A stretch of DNA of 64,000 nucleotides from Tateyamaria sp947503385 (GCF_051195235.1 NZ_JBNFZM010000011.1:1-64000); one strand, 5' to 3'; shown: positions 1 to 9,142, numbered from the stretch's first letter. A program made the numbers and translations. Notes: generated from the letters alone by a model not told the origin.

Positions 1-67
1 GCTGCCGGTGATCACCATGGACCCGGTGGTGATCCGCGACCGGTTCATGAAGGCCGTCGCGGGGTGA
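1..67 (+). CDS. C-terminal end of an unidentified protein (partial)
   Basis: An open frame enters from the left edge and closes at a TGA at 65-67. Only the last 21 residues are visible, and they contain the stretch DPVVIRDRFMKAVAG. The stop overlaps the GTG start of the next gene (GTGA), so the two are probably translationally coupled and co-transcribed. I do not recognise the family from so short a tail and assign no function. Confidence 0.6.
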   Translation, partial: LPVITMDPVVIRDRFMKAVAG

Positions 68-1173
68 GGGGAGGGGCGGCGCGCATTCATTCGAGTGAGG
101 ATGCGCGGCGACTGGCCAAGGCCCGGCTGCCGTGGATGGTCTTTGACTATATCGACGGCGCGGCGGGGGCTGGCGAAACAGGGGCTGCACGCAATCGTGC
201 GGCCCTTGATGATATCTGCCTTGTCCCGCGTATTCTGACGGATGTGAGCCAGCGCAGTCTGGAGGTTCCTCTGTTTGGCGAGATGGCGCGACGCCCGTTT
301 GGCATCGCGCCCATGGGGATGTGTAACCTGTCGGGGCCGGGCGCCGATCTTATGCTGGCGCGTCTCGCGGCGCGTGACGCAGTTCCGGTGGGTGTCTCCA
401 CCGTCGCCTCCACGCCGCTGGAACAGATGATCGATGTGGCGCAGGGCCACGCGTGGTTTCAGCTCTATTTCAGCGGTGACAATGCGGGGTCTTTTGCCTT
501 GGCCAAACGTGCGCAGGACGCAGGTTACGAGACGCTGATTGCCACGGTCGATGTGCCCGAGGTCGGGCGCAGGCCGCGCGAATTGCGGCACGGGTTCACC
601 ATGCCGTTCCGCATCGGGCCGCGGCAGTTTCTGGATTTTGCACTGCATCCGCGCTGGTCACTGACGTCGCTCGCGGCGGGGCGTCCACAGATGGCCAATT
701 TCGAGATGGATGGGTTTGACTTTGACCGGACCGAAAGCCGGGCCAAGGCCGATTGGGACACGCTCAGGGCGCTGCGCGACCTGTGGAAAGGGCGGTTGGT
801 GGTCAAAGGTGTGACCCATGCCGGGGATGCCGTGCGCCTGAGGGACGCAGGCGTCGACGCCATACAGGTGTCCAATCACGGTGCCCGCCAGTTGGAAAGC
901 GCGCCTGCACCGATCCACGCCCTGCATGATATCCGCGCCGCGGTTGGCCCGGACTTGCCGCTGTTCTACGACAGCGGTCTGCGCACAGGTGAAGACGTGT
1001 TAAAGGCGTTTGATCAAGGCGCGCAATTTGCGTTCTTTGGCCGCGTCTTGCAATTTGCCATTGCCGCAGGCGGCGAAGACGGTCTGCACCGATTGTGGGA
1101 CGTGCTGACATCCGAGCTGTCTATTGCCATGGCGCAGACCGGCCGCGCCGGGCTGACCTCACCCGCGGTCTGA
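64..1173 (+). CDS. FMN-dependent alpha-hydroxy-acid oxidase (L-lactate dehydrogenase-like)
   Basis: This is a 369-residue TIM-barrel flavoenzyme of the LldD/glycolate-oxidase family, which oxidises L-2-hydroxy acids such as lactate to 2-keto acids. Family landmarks are present: FDYIDGAAG near the N-terminus, GIAPMGM on the FMN-binding strand, the active-site lysine in LVVKGV, the catalytic histidine and arginine in SNHGARQLE, and a C-terminal phosphate-binding stretch (YDSGLRTGEDVLKAF). Length is normal for the family. The GTG start overlaps the upstream stop. Its 3' end overlaps that of convergent rhaA by 15 bp. L-lactate as substrate is inferred from the neighbouring rhamnose genes; glycolate or another hydroxy acid, including mandelate, is also possible. 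Confidence 0.88.
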   Translation: MRGGAARIHSSEDARRLAKARLPWMVFDYIDGAAGAGETGAARNRAALDDICLVPRILTDVSQRSLEVPLFGEMARRPFGIAPMGMCNLSGPGADLMLARLAARDAVPVGVSTVASTPLEQMIDVAQGHAWFQLYFSGDNAGSFALAKRAQDAGYETLIATVDVPEVGRRPRELRHGFTMPFRIGPRQFLDFALHPRWSLTSLAAGRPQMANFEMDGFDFDRTESRAKADWDTLRALRDLWKGRLVVKGVTHAGDAVRLRDAGVDAIQVSNHGARQLESAPAPIHALHDIRAAVGPDLPLFYDSGLRTGEDVLKAFDQGAQFAFFGRVLQFAIAAGGEDGLHRLWDVLTSELSIAMAQTGRAGLTSPAV

Positions 1174-2397
1174 CACTGACGCCTGATAGCGGTCCAGTTC
1201 GCCAATCAGAGCTTTTCCGCCGGGCACCTCGGCACGGGCGATGAATTCGCTCCAGACGGCGCCGAATGGCATATCTTTGAACTCTTCAGTCACGGTCAAG
1301 CGCGTGGTGAAATCCAGCCGGTCTTCGGCGGCTTTCAGCGTGCCCAGCGGCATCAGCAGCGCGCGCAACAGCGCCTTTTGCATGTTGCGTGTGCCAATGA
1401 CCCACGCGGCGGTCCGGCTGATTGTGGCGTCGAAGAAGTCGAGCCCGATATGGGTCTTGCCCAGCAGGTTCCCACTGACCAATTCATGGGCCATTTGCAG
1501 GATGTCGTCGTTCAGCAGGATCACGTGGTCGCTGTCCCAGCGCATCGGACGCGAAACGTGCAGCAGGATTTCACCAAGCGACAGAGCCACGGCGCTGAGC
1601 TTGTCAGCGATGTTTTCCGTCGGGTGAAAGTGTCCCATGTCGAGGCACAGCAAGGTGTCTTTGCGGATAGCGTAACCCATGTAAAACTCGTGACTGCCGA
1701 CGGTGCAGGCCTCGACACCGATGCCGAACAGCTTGCTTTCGACCGCGTCGCGCATGTGGCTGGTGTCCTGCGGTGTTGCCAGCATCGCGTCCAGCGACTG
1801 TTCCAGACGCGTCCGTGCTGCCATGCGATCCACCGGAATGTCCTTGTACCCGTCGGGCACCCAGATGTTGTTGATGCAGGGCGACCCCAAAGCGGCCCCC
1901 ATGCGGGCAGCAATCTCGCGGCAGCGGGTGCCATGTTCGATCCAGAAGTCGCGGATGCCCGCGTCCGGGTGGCTGAGCGTCAGGTTATCGTCCGCCTTGG
2001 CGTGGGCAAAGAATGTGGGGTTGAAGTCCAGCCCAATGCCCTGTTCGCGCGCCCAATCGACCCAAGGTTCAAAATGCGTGTACGTGATCTCGTCGCGGTC
2101 CGGCGACGCGTCGGTGTCCAAATACATTGCGTGCAGGTTCAGCCGGTGCTTGCCCGGGATCATCGCGTAGGCAAAGTTTAGGTCGGCGCGCAATTCGTCC
2201 GGGGTGCGCGCGCGGCCCGGGTGATTGCCGGTGGCCTGAATGCCGCCGCCCGAAGTGCCTGTTTGCCGCTCGAACCCGACCACGTCGTCGCCCTGCCAAC
2301 AATGCATCGAGATCGGTATGGTCATCAGCCGGTCAAGCGCCGCTTCGGTGTCCACGCCCCAATCGGCAAAGGCGGCTTTGGCTGTCTCGTAGCTCAT
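1159..2397 (-). CDS. rhaA: L-rhamnose isomerase, E. coli RhaA type
   Basis: A 412-residue metal-dependent isomerase interconverting L-rhamnose and L-rhamnulose. Blocks shared with E. coli RhaA are obvious: SMHCWQGDDV, GGIQATGN, LNLHAMYLD, GLDFNPTFF, AVESKLFGIG, GSHEFYMGYA, LCLDMGHFHPTE, HVSRPMRWDSDHV, HIGLDFFDA and AAWVIGTRNM. These include the acidic and histidine residues that bind the divalent metals. Length matches E. coli RhaA (419). It lies 9 bp downstream of the aldolase/dehydrogenase gene and is surely co-transcribed with it from the divergent rha promoter. An RhaA-type isomerase beside a Rhizobium-style transporter is notable, because rhizobial clusters usually carry the unrelated RhaI. 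Confidence 0.96.
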   Translation of the reverse strand: MSYETAKAAFADWGVDTEAALDRLMTIPISMHCWQGDDVVGFERQTGTSGGGIQATGNHPGRARTPDELRADLNFAYAMIPGKHRLNLHAMYLDTDASPDRDEITYTHFEPWVDWAREQGIGLDFNPTFFAHAKADDNLTLSHPDAGIRDFWIEHGTRCREIAARMGAALGSPCINNIWVPDGYKDIPVDRMAARTRLEQSLDAMLATPQDTSHMRDAVESKLFGIGVEACTVGSHEFYMGYAIRKDTLLCLDMGHFHPTENIADKLSAVALSLGEILLHVSRPMRWDSDHVILLNDDILQMAHELVSGNLLGKTHIGLDFFDATISRTAAWVIGTRNMQKALLRALLMPLGTLKAAEDRLDFTTRLTVTEEFKDMPFGAVWSEFIARAEVPGGKALIGELDRYQASVSDRG

Positions 2398-2406
2398 TCT
2401 TGCCCC

Positions 2407-4509
2407 CTATCGCGTGAACGCTTGCACGTTGCCAGCGTCCACGTTGATGATGTTTCCGGTCGATTTCGACGACGTGTCGGCGGCAAAGAAATAGCAGGCT
2501 TCTGCAATATCTTCGGGCAGGACGGAACGCTTGAGCATGGATCGGTTGCGGTACATTTCCTCCAGCCCTTCTTTGTCGGTGCCGTAGGTGTCCGCGCGTT
2601 GTTCGAGCCAGTCGCCTTCCCAGATTTTCGACCCGCGCAGGACCGCGTCCGGGTTCACCACGTTGACGCGAATGCCTGCCGCGGCCCCTTCGAGGGCAAG
2701 GCAGCGGGCAAGGTGAATTTCGGACGCCTTGGCCGTGCAATAGGCGGCTGCATTTGGCGAGGCGGCCAACCCGTTCTTGGACGCCACAAACACGACCGAT
2801 CCACCCATGTCCTGCACGCGCATGAGGCGGAACGCCTCGCGGCTGACCAGAAAGTAGCCGGTCGACAAGATATCCATGTTTTGGTTCCAGAGCGTGAGGG
2901 TTGTCTCCTCGATCGGTGCGGAGGATGCGATGCCCGCATTGGACACCAGTATGTCCACACCGCCGAATGCCACCGCCGCGTCGGCAAAGGCCGCCGCCAC
3001 CTCTTCTTCGCTGGTGACGTTCATGGTGACGGCGCGTACCACATCGGCGCCATATCGGTCTGTTAGGTCGGCCCGGGCCGCGGCCAAACCGTCCGTGTTG
3101 ATGTCGGCCAGCACGACGCAGGCACCATCCGCCAGATAGCGCTCTGCCGTTGCAGCACCGATGCCGCCCGCGCCGCCTGTGACCAGCGCCACACGACCCG
3201 CAAGCGCCTTGGGTTTGGGCATCCGTTGCAGCTTGGCCTCCTCCAGAAGCCAGTATTCGATGTCGAACGCCTCTTGTTCCGGCAGGCCCTGATAGGTGCT
3301 GACCGCAGACGCGCCGCGCATCACGTTGATCGCGTTGACGTAGAACTCACCGGATATGCGGGCAGTGGCCTTGTCCTTGGCGAAGGTGATCATTCCGACG
3401 CCCGGCACGAGGTACACCACGGCGTTAGGGTCGCGCAAGGCCGGGCTGTTGTCGCGTTTGCAGCGGTTGTAGTAGGCGGCATAGTCGGCGCGGTAGGCCT
3501 CGACTTGCTGGGGCAGACTGGCAAGTACATCGTCCAGATTGCCGTCTGCGGGGTCAAAGGGCACCACCAGCGGGCGTATTTTCGTACGCAGGAAATGGTC
3601 GGGGCAGGATGTGCCCAATGCGGCCAAGGCCCCCATATCCTTGGCGTTCACAAATTCCAGCACCGTGTCGCTGTCGTTGAAATGGCCCACCATATGCTGA
3701 TTGCCCGACACGAACCCGCGGATTGCGGGCATCAGGCGTGCGGCCACGGCGCGGCGTTCGGTGGCAGGCAGGCTGGTGTGGATCGCACCGCCAAAGGCGG
3801 CCACACCGTCGCTGCGCTCCGCCAGCCAGCGCGTCGCGACGTTAATGACGTCGATGGTCTGGTCGTAGCAGTCCTTGGCCGTGTCGGCCCATGTAAAGAG
3901 CCCGTGGCTTTCCAACACGACGCCGTCGGCGTCCGGGTTTTCAAGACAGAATTTCTCAAGCCACAACCCCAGTTCATAGCCCGGTCTTTTCCACGGCAGC
4001 CAGCCGATCCGATCGCCAAAGATCTGTTGCGTCAATTCTTGGGAGTTTTCCGAGGCGGCAATTGCGATGATGGCATCTGCGTGGACATGATCCACGTGTT
4101 TGCGAGGGACATAGGCGTGCAGCGGTGTGTCGATTGAGGCCGCGCGCGGGTTCAGCCGGAAGGTACAATGCGGCAGGTAGCCAACCATTTCGTCCTCATG
4201 CTCCGCCCCGCGATAGAGCGATTTCAGTGATTGCAGCTTGTCCATGTAGAGCGTTGCGAACCCGTCCATCTTGATCGACCCGATGTCGCCGCCTGATCCC
4301 TTGACCCACAACACCTCCACCGGCGCGCCTGTCAGCGGGTCGGTTTCCATAATCTTGGCCGACGTATTGCCGCCGCCATAATTGGTCACGCGCTTGTCCG
4401 ATCCAAGGATGTTCGAGCGGTATAGCAACAGCTCCGATTCGCTCATCCCCGCGACAGCCTCCGCGTCCCAGCGGCTCTCAAGGAGTTGAGTTTCCAATGA
4501 TTTCAACAT
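2407..4509 (-). CDS. rhaD: Bifunctional rhamnulose-1-phosphate aldolase / short-chain dehydrogenase
   Basis: A 700-residue fusion. The N-terminal ~400 residues are a class II aldolase domain with zinc-ligand histidines in HCTFRLN and HVHADAI; it splits L-rhamnulose-1-phosphate into DHAP and L-lactaldehyde. The C-terminal ~250 residues are a short-chain dehydrogenase with the NAD-binding GGAGGIG, the NAG motif (VSNAGIA) and the catalytic Tyr/Lys (YCTAKAS). In characterised fusions of this type the second domain oxidises lactaldehyde to L-lactate. I start it at the ATG at 4509, preceded by GGAGGAAAC; an in-frame upstream start would add 11 unlikely residues. It is first in the leftward unit driven from the 4510-4696 intergenic region. 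Confidence 0.94.
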   Translation of the reverse strand: MLKSLETQLLESRWDAEAVAGMSESELLLYRSNILGSDKRVTNYGGGNTSAKIMETDPLTGAPVEVLWVKGSGGDIGSIKMDGFATLYMDKLQSLKSLYRGAEHEDEMVGYLPHCTFRLNPRAASIDTPLHAYVPRKHVDHVHADAIIAIAASENSQELTQQIFGDRIGWLPWKRPGYELGLWLEKFCLENPDADGVVLESHGLFTWADTAKDCYDQTIDVINVATRWLAERSDGVAAFGGAIHTSLPATERRAVAARLMPAIRGFVSGNQHMVGHFNDSDTVLEFVNAKDMGALAALGTSCPDHFLRTKIRPLVVPFDPADGNLDDVLASLPQQVEAYRADYAAYYNRCKRDNSPALRDPNAVVYLVPGVGMITFAKDKATARISGEFYVNAINVMRGASAVSTYQGLPEQEAFDIEYWLLEEAKLQRMPKPKALAGRVALVTGGAGGIGAATAERYLADGACVVLADINTDGLAAARADLTDRYGADVVRAVTMNVTSEEEVAAAFADAAVAFGGVDILVSNAGIASSAPIEETTLTLWNQNMDILSTGYFLVSREAFRLMRVQDMGGSVVFVASKNGLAASPNAAAYCTAKASEIHLARCLALEGAAAGIRVNVVNPDAVLRGSKIWEGDWLEQRADTYGTDKEGLEEMYRNRSMLKRSVLPEDIAEACYFFAADTSSKSTGNIINVDAGNVQAFTR

Positions 4510-4580
4510 GTTTCCTCCCGGTCGGCGCGCGGCGCCCAGCACAATTCGTTGCTGTCAGGCTGAGCGGGGCCACGCGCGTT

Positions 4581-4651
4581 GTCAATCATAATCACTCAAT
4601 AACAATCATGCTGCACCGCAGTATGATTGGTTGTGATCGTTTTTGATTGAC
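4581..4651. promoter_or_regulatory. Extended dyad in the rhaD/rhaR divergent promoter, probable RhaR operator
   Basis: One centre of symmetry near 4616 explains several nested inverted repeats: GTCAATCA at 4581-4588 with TGATTGAC at 4644-4651, CAATCAT at 4603-4609 with ATGATTG at 4623-4629, and CTGC/GCAG at 4611-4621. CAATCA therefore recurs four times, two per strand. The block lies between the two divergent rha transcripts. DeoR-family repressors bind such repeated hexamers, so RhaR is the obvious candidate; the binding itself is inferred. Confidence 0.75.
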
Positions 4652-4696
4652 AGGTGCGCCGAATCTGCACAGCGTAAGTGACCAAGGGAGGCCCGA

Positions 4697-5497
4697 ATGC
4701 ACGAGAAAGAGCGGCACACGATCATTCTGTCAGCGGTCGAGGAACGGCCCGTTGTGACGGTTGCGGACCTGTGCAACCTGACCGGCGCGTCCGAAGCGAC
4801 GATCCGGCGCGACATCGCCACGCTGCATCAAGAGGGCAAGCTGCGCCGTGTAAGAGGTGGTGCCGAGGCGTTGAGCCCGCCGCAATTCGTAGGTCTGGCG
4901 GGACGTCCTTTTTCCGTAAACGAAACGATGCGGATTGAGGAAAAACAGGCCATCGCCGCCGCTGCCGTGGACCTGTGCGATGACGGCGACGCTATCATTA
5001 TCAATGGCGGCACCACGACATTCCAGATGGTGCACCCGCTGGCCAGCCGTCGGATGCAGGTGTTCACCAACTCGTTCCCGATCGCCGAACATCTGCTCAA
5101 ACATTCAAAGAATACGGTGATGCTGTCGGGCGGGACGATCTACCGCGAACAAAACATCATCCTGTCGCCGTTCGACAACGATGTGACCCGCAACTTTTGT
5201 GCGCGGCGCATGTTCATGGGCGCGCAGGGTCTTGGGCCGCTTGGTTTGATGGAGGCGGACCCGCTGCTGATCCAAGCCGAGCAAAAGCTGATCGGGCAGG
5301 CGGACGAGCTGGTGGTGCTGGTCGATAGCACCAAGTTCGAACAACGCTCCAGTCTTGTGCTGTGTCCGCTGGCGCGGATTACAACCGTCATCACCGATGA
5401 CCAGATTTCAGACAAGGCGGCGGCCATGCTTGACGCTGCAGAAGTGAAACTGATCGTCACCCAATCGGGGAGCGCTCAGAAAACAGTGGCCTCGTAA
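4697..5497 (+). CDS. rhaR: DeoR-family transcriptional regulator of rhamnose genes
   Basis: A 266-residue DeoR/GlpR-type regulator. Residues ~1-55 form a winged helix-turn-helix with the signature ASEATIRRDIATLHQEGKL. The remainder is the sugar-isomerase-like sensor domain with INGGTTTFQM, VLSGGTIY-like (MLSGGTIYREQ) and DSTKFEQRSS motifs, which bind phosphorylated sugar effectors. It is the first gene of the rightward unit, transcribed away from rhaD across a large dyad, and 37 bp ahead of rhaS. By analogy with rhizobial RhaR it should repress both units until a rhamnose intermediate accumulates; effector identity is inferred. Confidence 0.9.
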   Translation: MHEKERHTIILSAVEERPVVTVADLCNLTGASEATIRRDIATLHQEGKLRRVRGGAEALSPPQFVGLAGRPFSVNETMRIEEKQAIAAAAVDLCDDGDAIIINGGTTTFQMVHPLASRRMQVFTNSFPIAEHLLKHSKNTVMLSGGTIYREQNIILSPFDNDVTRNFCARRMFMGAQGLGPLGLMEADPLLIQAEQKLIGQADELVVLVDSTKFEQRSSLVLCPLARITTVITDDQISDKAAAMLDAAEVKLIVTQSGSAQKTVAS

Positions 5498-5534
5498 GGG
5501 TCCATAAAAGCGAACGTATTTAGGGAGGAAACCA

Positions 5535-6536
5535 ATGAAACGTCGCACATTTACCAAACTCACCGCGGGGCTAAGCGTTGCCGCAAGCCTGTTCGGAACA
5601 TCCGCGCTGGCGCAGGACAACATGCGTATCGCATTGGTGGTCAAGGCGCTTGGCATCGGCTTTTTCGAGGCTGCCGCCGAAGGTGCCGAAGAGGCCGCCA
5701 AGGAACTGGGCGGCGTGGAGATTATCTATACCGGTCCCACGGACACCACCGCGGAAGGGCAGATCGAGGTGATCAATGCGCTGATTGCCCAAGGTGTTGA
5801 TGCGATTGCCGTATCGGCCAATGACACGGACGCGCTTGTGCCCACGCTCAAAAAGGCGATGCAGCGCGGCATTACAGTCATCAGCTGGGATTCCGGTGTG
5901 GCCGAAGAGGGGCGTCAGATGCACCTGAACCCGTCCTCGAACGCGCTGATCGGGAACATGATCATCAAGCTGGCCGCCGATCATCTGCCCGATGGCGGTG
6001 ACGTGGCGGTTCTGTCGGCCACGACCACATCGACAAACCAGAACATCTGGATCGAAGAGATGACCAAAGTGATGGGCAACTATCCCGGCATCAACGTGGT
6101 CTCGACGGTCTATGGCGATGATCTGGCGGATAAATCCTATCGCGAGGCGCAGGGCCTGATGCAGTCTTTCCCCGATCTCGATGCAATCATTGCACCCACC
6201 TCCGTGGGGATCGTGGCGGCTGCGCAGGCTGTGGCCGATGCGGGCAAGATCGGAGAGGTCAATGTGACTGGCCTTGGCCTGCCGTCTGAAATGGCGGGCG
6301 CTATCGAAAGCGGGGCGTCGCAGTCCTTTGCCATCTGGAACCCGATTGATCTGGGGTATTCGGCCGCAATGATTGCCCATGCACTCGCCTCCGGGGCGGC
6401 CATGGCAGAGCCGGGGGCCGAAATCTCCATCGGTCGTGTGGGGTCAATCACACTGGACGACACAAACGCAGCCGCGATGGCGGATCCGTTTGTGTACGAT
6501 GCGTCCAACATCGAACAGTTCAAATCGATCTTCTGA
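5535..6536 (+). CDS. rhaS: Rhamnose ABC transporter, periplasmic substrate-binding protein
   Basis: A 333-residue periplasmic binding protein of the ribose/rhamnose class (CUT2 family). A signal peptide with a twin-arginine look (KRRTFTKL) and a cleavage region around ALAQD precedes a Peripla_BP_4 domain with QIEVINALIAQGVDAIAVSAND and the sugar-contact stretch ISWDSGV. A strong Shine-Dalgarno (GGAGG at 5524-5528) fixes the start. It is followed by a perfect hairpin and then the ATPase gene, the usual arrangement that lets the binding protein be made in excess. Rhamnose specificity rests on the flanking rhaR, rhaM, rhaK, rhaD and rhaA. Confidence 0.93.
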   Translation: MKRRTFTKLTAGLSVAASLFGTSALAQDNMRIALVVKALGIGFFEAAAEGAEEAAKELGGVEIIYTGPTDTTAEGQIEVINALIAQGVDAIAVSANDTDALVPTLKKAMQRGITVISWDSGVAEEGRQMHLNPSSNALIGNMIIKLAADHLPDGGDVAVLSATTTSTNQNIWIEEMTKVMGNYPGINVVSTVYGDDLADKSYREAQGLMQSFPDLDAIIAPTSVGIVAAAQAVADAGKIGEVNVTGLGLPSEMAGAIESGASQSFAIWNPIDLGYSAAMIAHALASGAAMAEPGAEISIGRVGSITLDDTNAAAMADPFVYDASNIEQFKSIF

Positions 6537-6551
6537 GATTTTGAACTGGTC

Positions 6552-6581
6552 TCCGACGCGGGTACCCGTGCCCGCGTCGGA
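6552..6581 (+). terminator. Intercistronic hairpin between rhaS and rhaT
   Basis: A perfect 11-bp inverted repeat (TCCGACGCGGG at 6552-6562 and its complement at 6571-6581) with an 8-base loop and no following U-run. Placed just after the binding-protein gene, it is best read as an mRNA-stabilising or partial-termination hairpin that raises rhaS over rhaT expression. Confidence 0.7.
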
Positions 6582-6611
6582 TCACGCCCTACCCATACAT
6601 CGAGACCCTTG

Positions 6612-8144
6612 ATGCTGAAGCAAACTGACAGACCTGTGCCGCCGTCCGGGCTGACGGACGGACCGGCGGTTCTGGCGCTCGACGGCATCACCAAGACCTT
6701 TCCGGGCGTCAAGGCGCTGTCTGATGTGTCCCTGGCGCTGTATCCCGGCAAGGTCACGGCGCTGGTAGGCGAAAACGGCGCGGGCAAATCTACGGTGGTC
6801 AAGATCCTGACCGGCATCTACCAGCCGGACGGTGGCGCGATCCTTATGGACGGGCAACGGGCCGCGTTCCCCGCGCCACAGGCCGCAGCACGCAGTGGCG
6901 TCACCGCCATTCATCAGGAGACGGTCCTGTTTGACGAATTGTCAGTGGCCGAGAACATCTTTCTTGGACACGCGCCGCGCGGGGCCTTTGGCCTGATCGA
7001 CCGCAAGGCGATGGTCGCGCAAGCGCGTGGCATTCTGGACGGGATTGGCGCGCAGATTGACCCCGATCACAAGCTCAAAGACCTTGGCATCGCCAACAAA
7101 CATCTGGTGGCGATTGCGCGCGCCCTGTCCATCGACGCGCGGGTTGTCATCATGGACGAACCCACAGCGGCGCTGTCGCATAAGGAAATCGAAGAGCTGT
7201 ATGAGCTGGTCGAGAGCCTGAAAGCGCAAGGCAAGGCGATCCTGTTCATCAGCCACAAGTTCGACGAGATTTTTCGGATTGCGGACAATTACACGGTCTT
7301 TCGCGATGGTCAGTTGATCGGTGACGGGTCCATTGGCGACGTGACCGAGGCCGATCTGGTAAAGATGATGGTGGGCCGCGATGTCAGCCAGATTTTCCCC
7401 AAGCGCACGTCGCGCCCCGGTGCGCCAGTGCTGACGGTCACGGGCTATGCCCACCCCACCGAGTTCGAGGATATCGGGTTCACCCTGCGCACCGGAGAAA
7501 TCCTTGGCTTTTACGGTCTTGTCGGGGCGGGCCGGTCCGAATTCATGCAGTCTCTGTTCGGGATCACACGCCCGTCAGCCGGGTCAGTGGAGATCGACGG
7601 CGTAGCGGTGCATATCGCATCCCCCGCCGACGCGGTCGAAAACGGCATCGTCTATGTGCCTGAAGACCGCGGCAGACAAGGTGCCATTCTTGATCTGCCG
7701 ATCTTCCAGAACGTCACATTGCCGTCGCTGGGCCGTATTTCTGGCAGGGGTTTTATGCGACTTGCAGAAGAGTTCAAGCTGGCGCGTGAATATACCGAAC
7801 GGCTGGATCTGCGGGCGGCATCGCTTGACACACATGTTGGAAACCTGTCGGGCGGGAACCAGCAAAAGGTGGTGATCGCCAAGTGGCTTGCGACGCAACC
7901 CAAGGTGATCATCCTCGATGAGCCGACCAAGGGCGTCGACATCGGGTCCAAGGCGGCGGTGCACGCGTTCATGGCGGAACTGGCGGCGCAGGGTCTTGCT
8001 GTCGTCATGGTCAGTTCCGAAATCCCGGAGGTGCTGGGCATGTCCGACCGGGTGATTGTGATGCGCGAAGGCCGGATTGTGGCCGAATTGGCCGGGCCCG
8101 AGATGACGCCAGAGACGCTGGTACGCCACGCGGCTGGAATCTGA
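6612..8144 (+). CDS. rhaT: Rhamnose ABC transporter, duplicated ATPase subunit
   Basis: A 510-residue sugar-ABC ATPase with two nucleotide-binding domains, like RbsA/MglA. Domain 1 (~20-245) has Walker A GENGAGKST and Walker B VVIMDEPTAAL, with a degenerate signature (LGIANKHLVAIA). Domain 2 (~265-510) has a non-canonical Walker A (GLVGAGRSE), signature LSGGNQQKVVIAKWL and Walker B VIILDEPTKGVD. That asymmetry is normal for the family. The ATG at 6612 is chosen over an in-frame TTG one codon earlier; the Shine-Dalgarno is weak, which fits lower expression than rhaS. It powers uptake through RhaP and RhaQ. Confidence 0.93.
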   Translation: MLKQTDRPVPPSGLTDGPAVLALDGITKTFPGVKALSDVSLALYPGKVTALVGENGAGKSTVVKILTGIYQPDGGAILMDGQRAAFPAPQAAARSGVTAIHQETVLFDELSVAENIFLGHAPRGAFGLIDRKAMVAQARGILDGIGAQIDPDHKLKDLGIANKHLVAIARALSIDARVVIMDEPTAALSHKEIEELYELVESLKAQGKAILFISHKFDEIFRIADNYTVFRDGQLIGDGSIGDVTEADLVKMMVGRDVSQIFPKRTSRPGAPVLTVTGYAHPTEFEDIGFTLRTGEILGFYGLVGAGRSEFMQSLFGITRPSAGSVEIDGVAVHIASPADAVENGIVYVPEDRGRQGAILDLPIFQNVTLPSLGRISGRGFMRLAEEFKLAREYTERLDLRAASLDTHVGNLSGGNQQKVVIAKWLATQPKVIILDEPTKGVDIGSKAAVHAFMAELAAQGLAVVMVSSEIPEVLGMSDRVIVMREGRIVAELAGPEMTPETLVRHAAGI

Positions 8145-8158
8145 GGGGGAGGGACGCC

Positions 8159-9142
8159 ATGCTGAAACGGTTGATATCATCGCGCGAGGCGCTGCTGGTC
8201 GGGGCGATTGCCGTGCTGTTGGTGCTGATTTCGTCCCGGTTTCCGGGCTTTGTCGCGCCGTCGAACCTTGCCAATGTGTTTAACGATACCTCTCCGCTGA
8301 TCCTGCTGGCTATTGGTCAGATGATTGTGATCCTGACCAAGTGCATCGACCTGAGCGTGGCCGCCAATCTGGCGCTCACCGGCATGGTTGTGTCGATGGT
8401 CAATGTGGTGGCGCCCGACCTGCCGATAGTTGTCATTCTGGTCATCGCAACGGGGCTGGGCACGCTGCTGGGCATGTTCAATGGCATTCTCGTTTGGAAA
8501 CTGGCGATTCCGCCGATTGTCGTCACCTTGGGCACGATGACGATCTTTCGCGGTTTCATCTTTCTGCTGTCCGATGGGAAATGGGTCAACAGCCACGAGA
8601 TGAGCGAGGGGTTCAAAGCCTTTCCCCGCGCCGAGGTTCTGGGCCTGCCGGTGCTGAGTTGGATTGCGATCATCGCTGTGATCCTGTTTTCAGTGGTGAT
8701 GGCGCGCACGACTTTGGGTCGCGCGTTTTATGCGGCGGGCGGCAATCCACATGCGGCGACCTACGCAGGCATCAACGTGGGCCGGACCCAGTTCTGGGCT
8801 TTTACGATTTCCGGCGCGCTGGCCGGTTTGACCGGTTATCTCTGGGTGTCGCGGTTCGCAGTTGCCTATGTTGATATCGCCGGTGGCTTTGAGCTCGACG
8901 TGGTAGCGGCCTGCGTGATTGGCGGTGTGTCGATCATGGGCGGGATCGGCACCGTTGTGGGCGCGCTTTTGGGGGCGCTGTTTCTGGGCATCATCAAGAA
9001 TGCGCTGCCGGTGGTCGACATCTCGCCGTTCTGGCAGCTCGCCATTTCAGGCGCCGCGATCATCATCGCCGTGGCCCTGAACGCGCAAGCCAACCGCAAG
9101 AAGGGCCGGATCATCCTCAAACGGGCGGAGCACGCGACATGA
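8159..9142 (+). CDS. rhaP: Rhamnose ABC transporter permease 1
   Basis: A 327-residue inner-membrane permease of the RbsC family (BPD_transp_2) with about eight to ten hydrophobic helices. The cytoplasmic coupling region GGVSIMGGIGTVVGA is typical, as is the LSVAANLALTGM segment. It begins 14 bp after rhaT behind GGGGGAGGGA and its stop overlaps the start of the second permease (ATGA). Two different permeases in one operon imply a heterodimeric channel. Confidence 0.92.
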   Translation: MLKRLISSREALLVGAIAVLLVLISSRFPGFVAPSNLANVFNDTSPLILLAIGQMIVILTKCIDLSVAANLALTGMVVSMVNVVAPDLPIVVILVIATGLGTLLGMFNGILVWKLAIPPIVVTLGTMTIFRGFIFLLSDGKWVNSHEMSEGFKAFPRAEVLGLPVLSWIAIIAVILFSVVMARTTLGRAFYAAGGNPHAATYAGINVGRTQFWAFTISGALAGLTGYLWVSRFAVAYVDIAGGFELDVVAACVIGGVSIMGGIGTVVGALLGALFLGIIKNALPVVDISPFWQLAISGAAIIIAVALNAQANRKKGRIILKRAEHAT

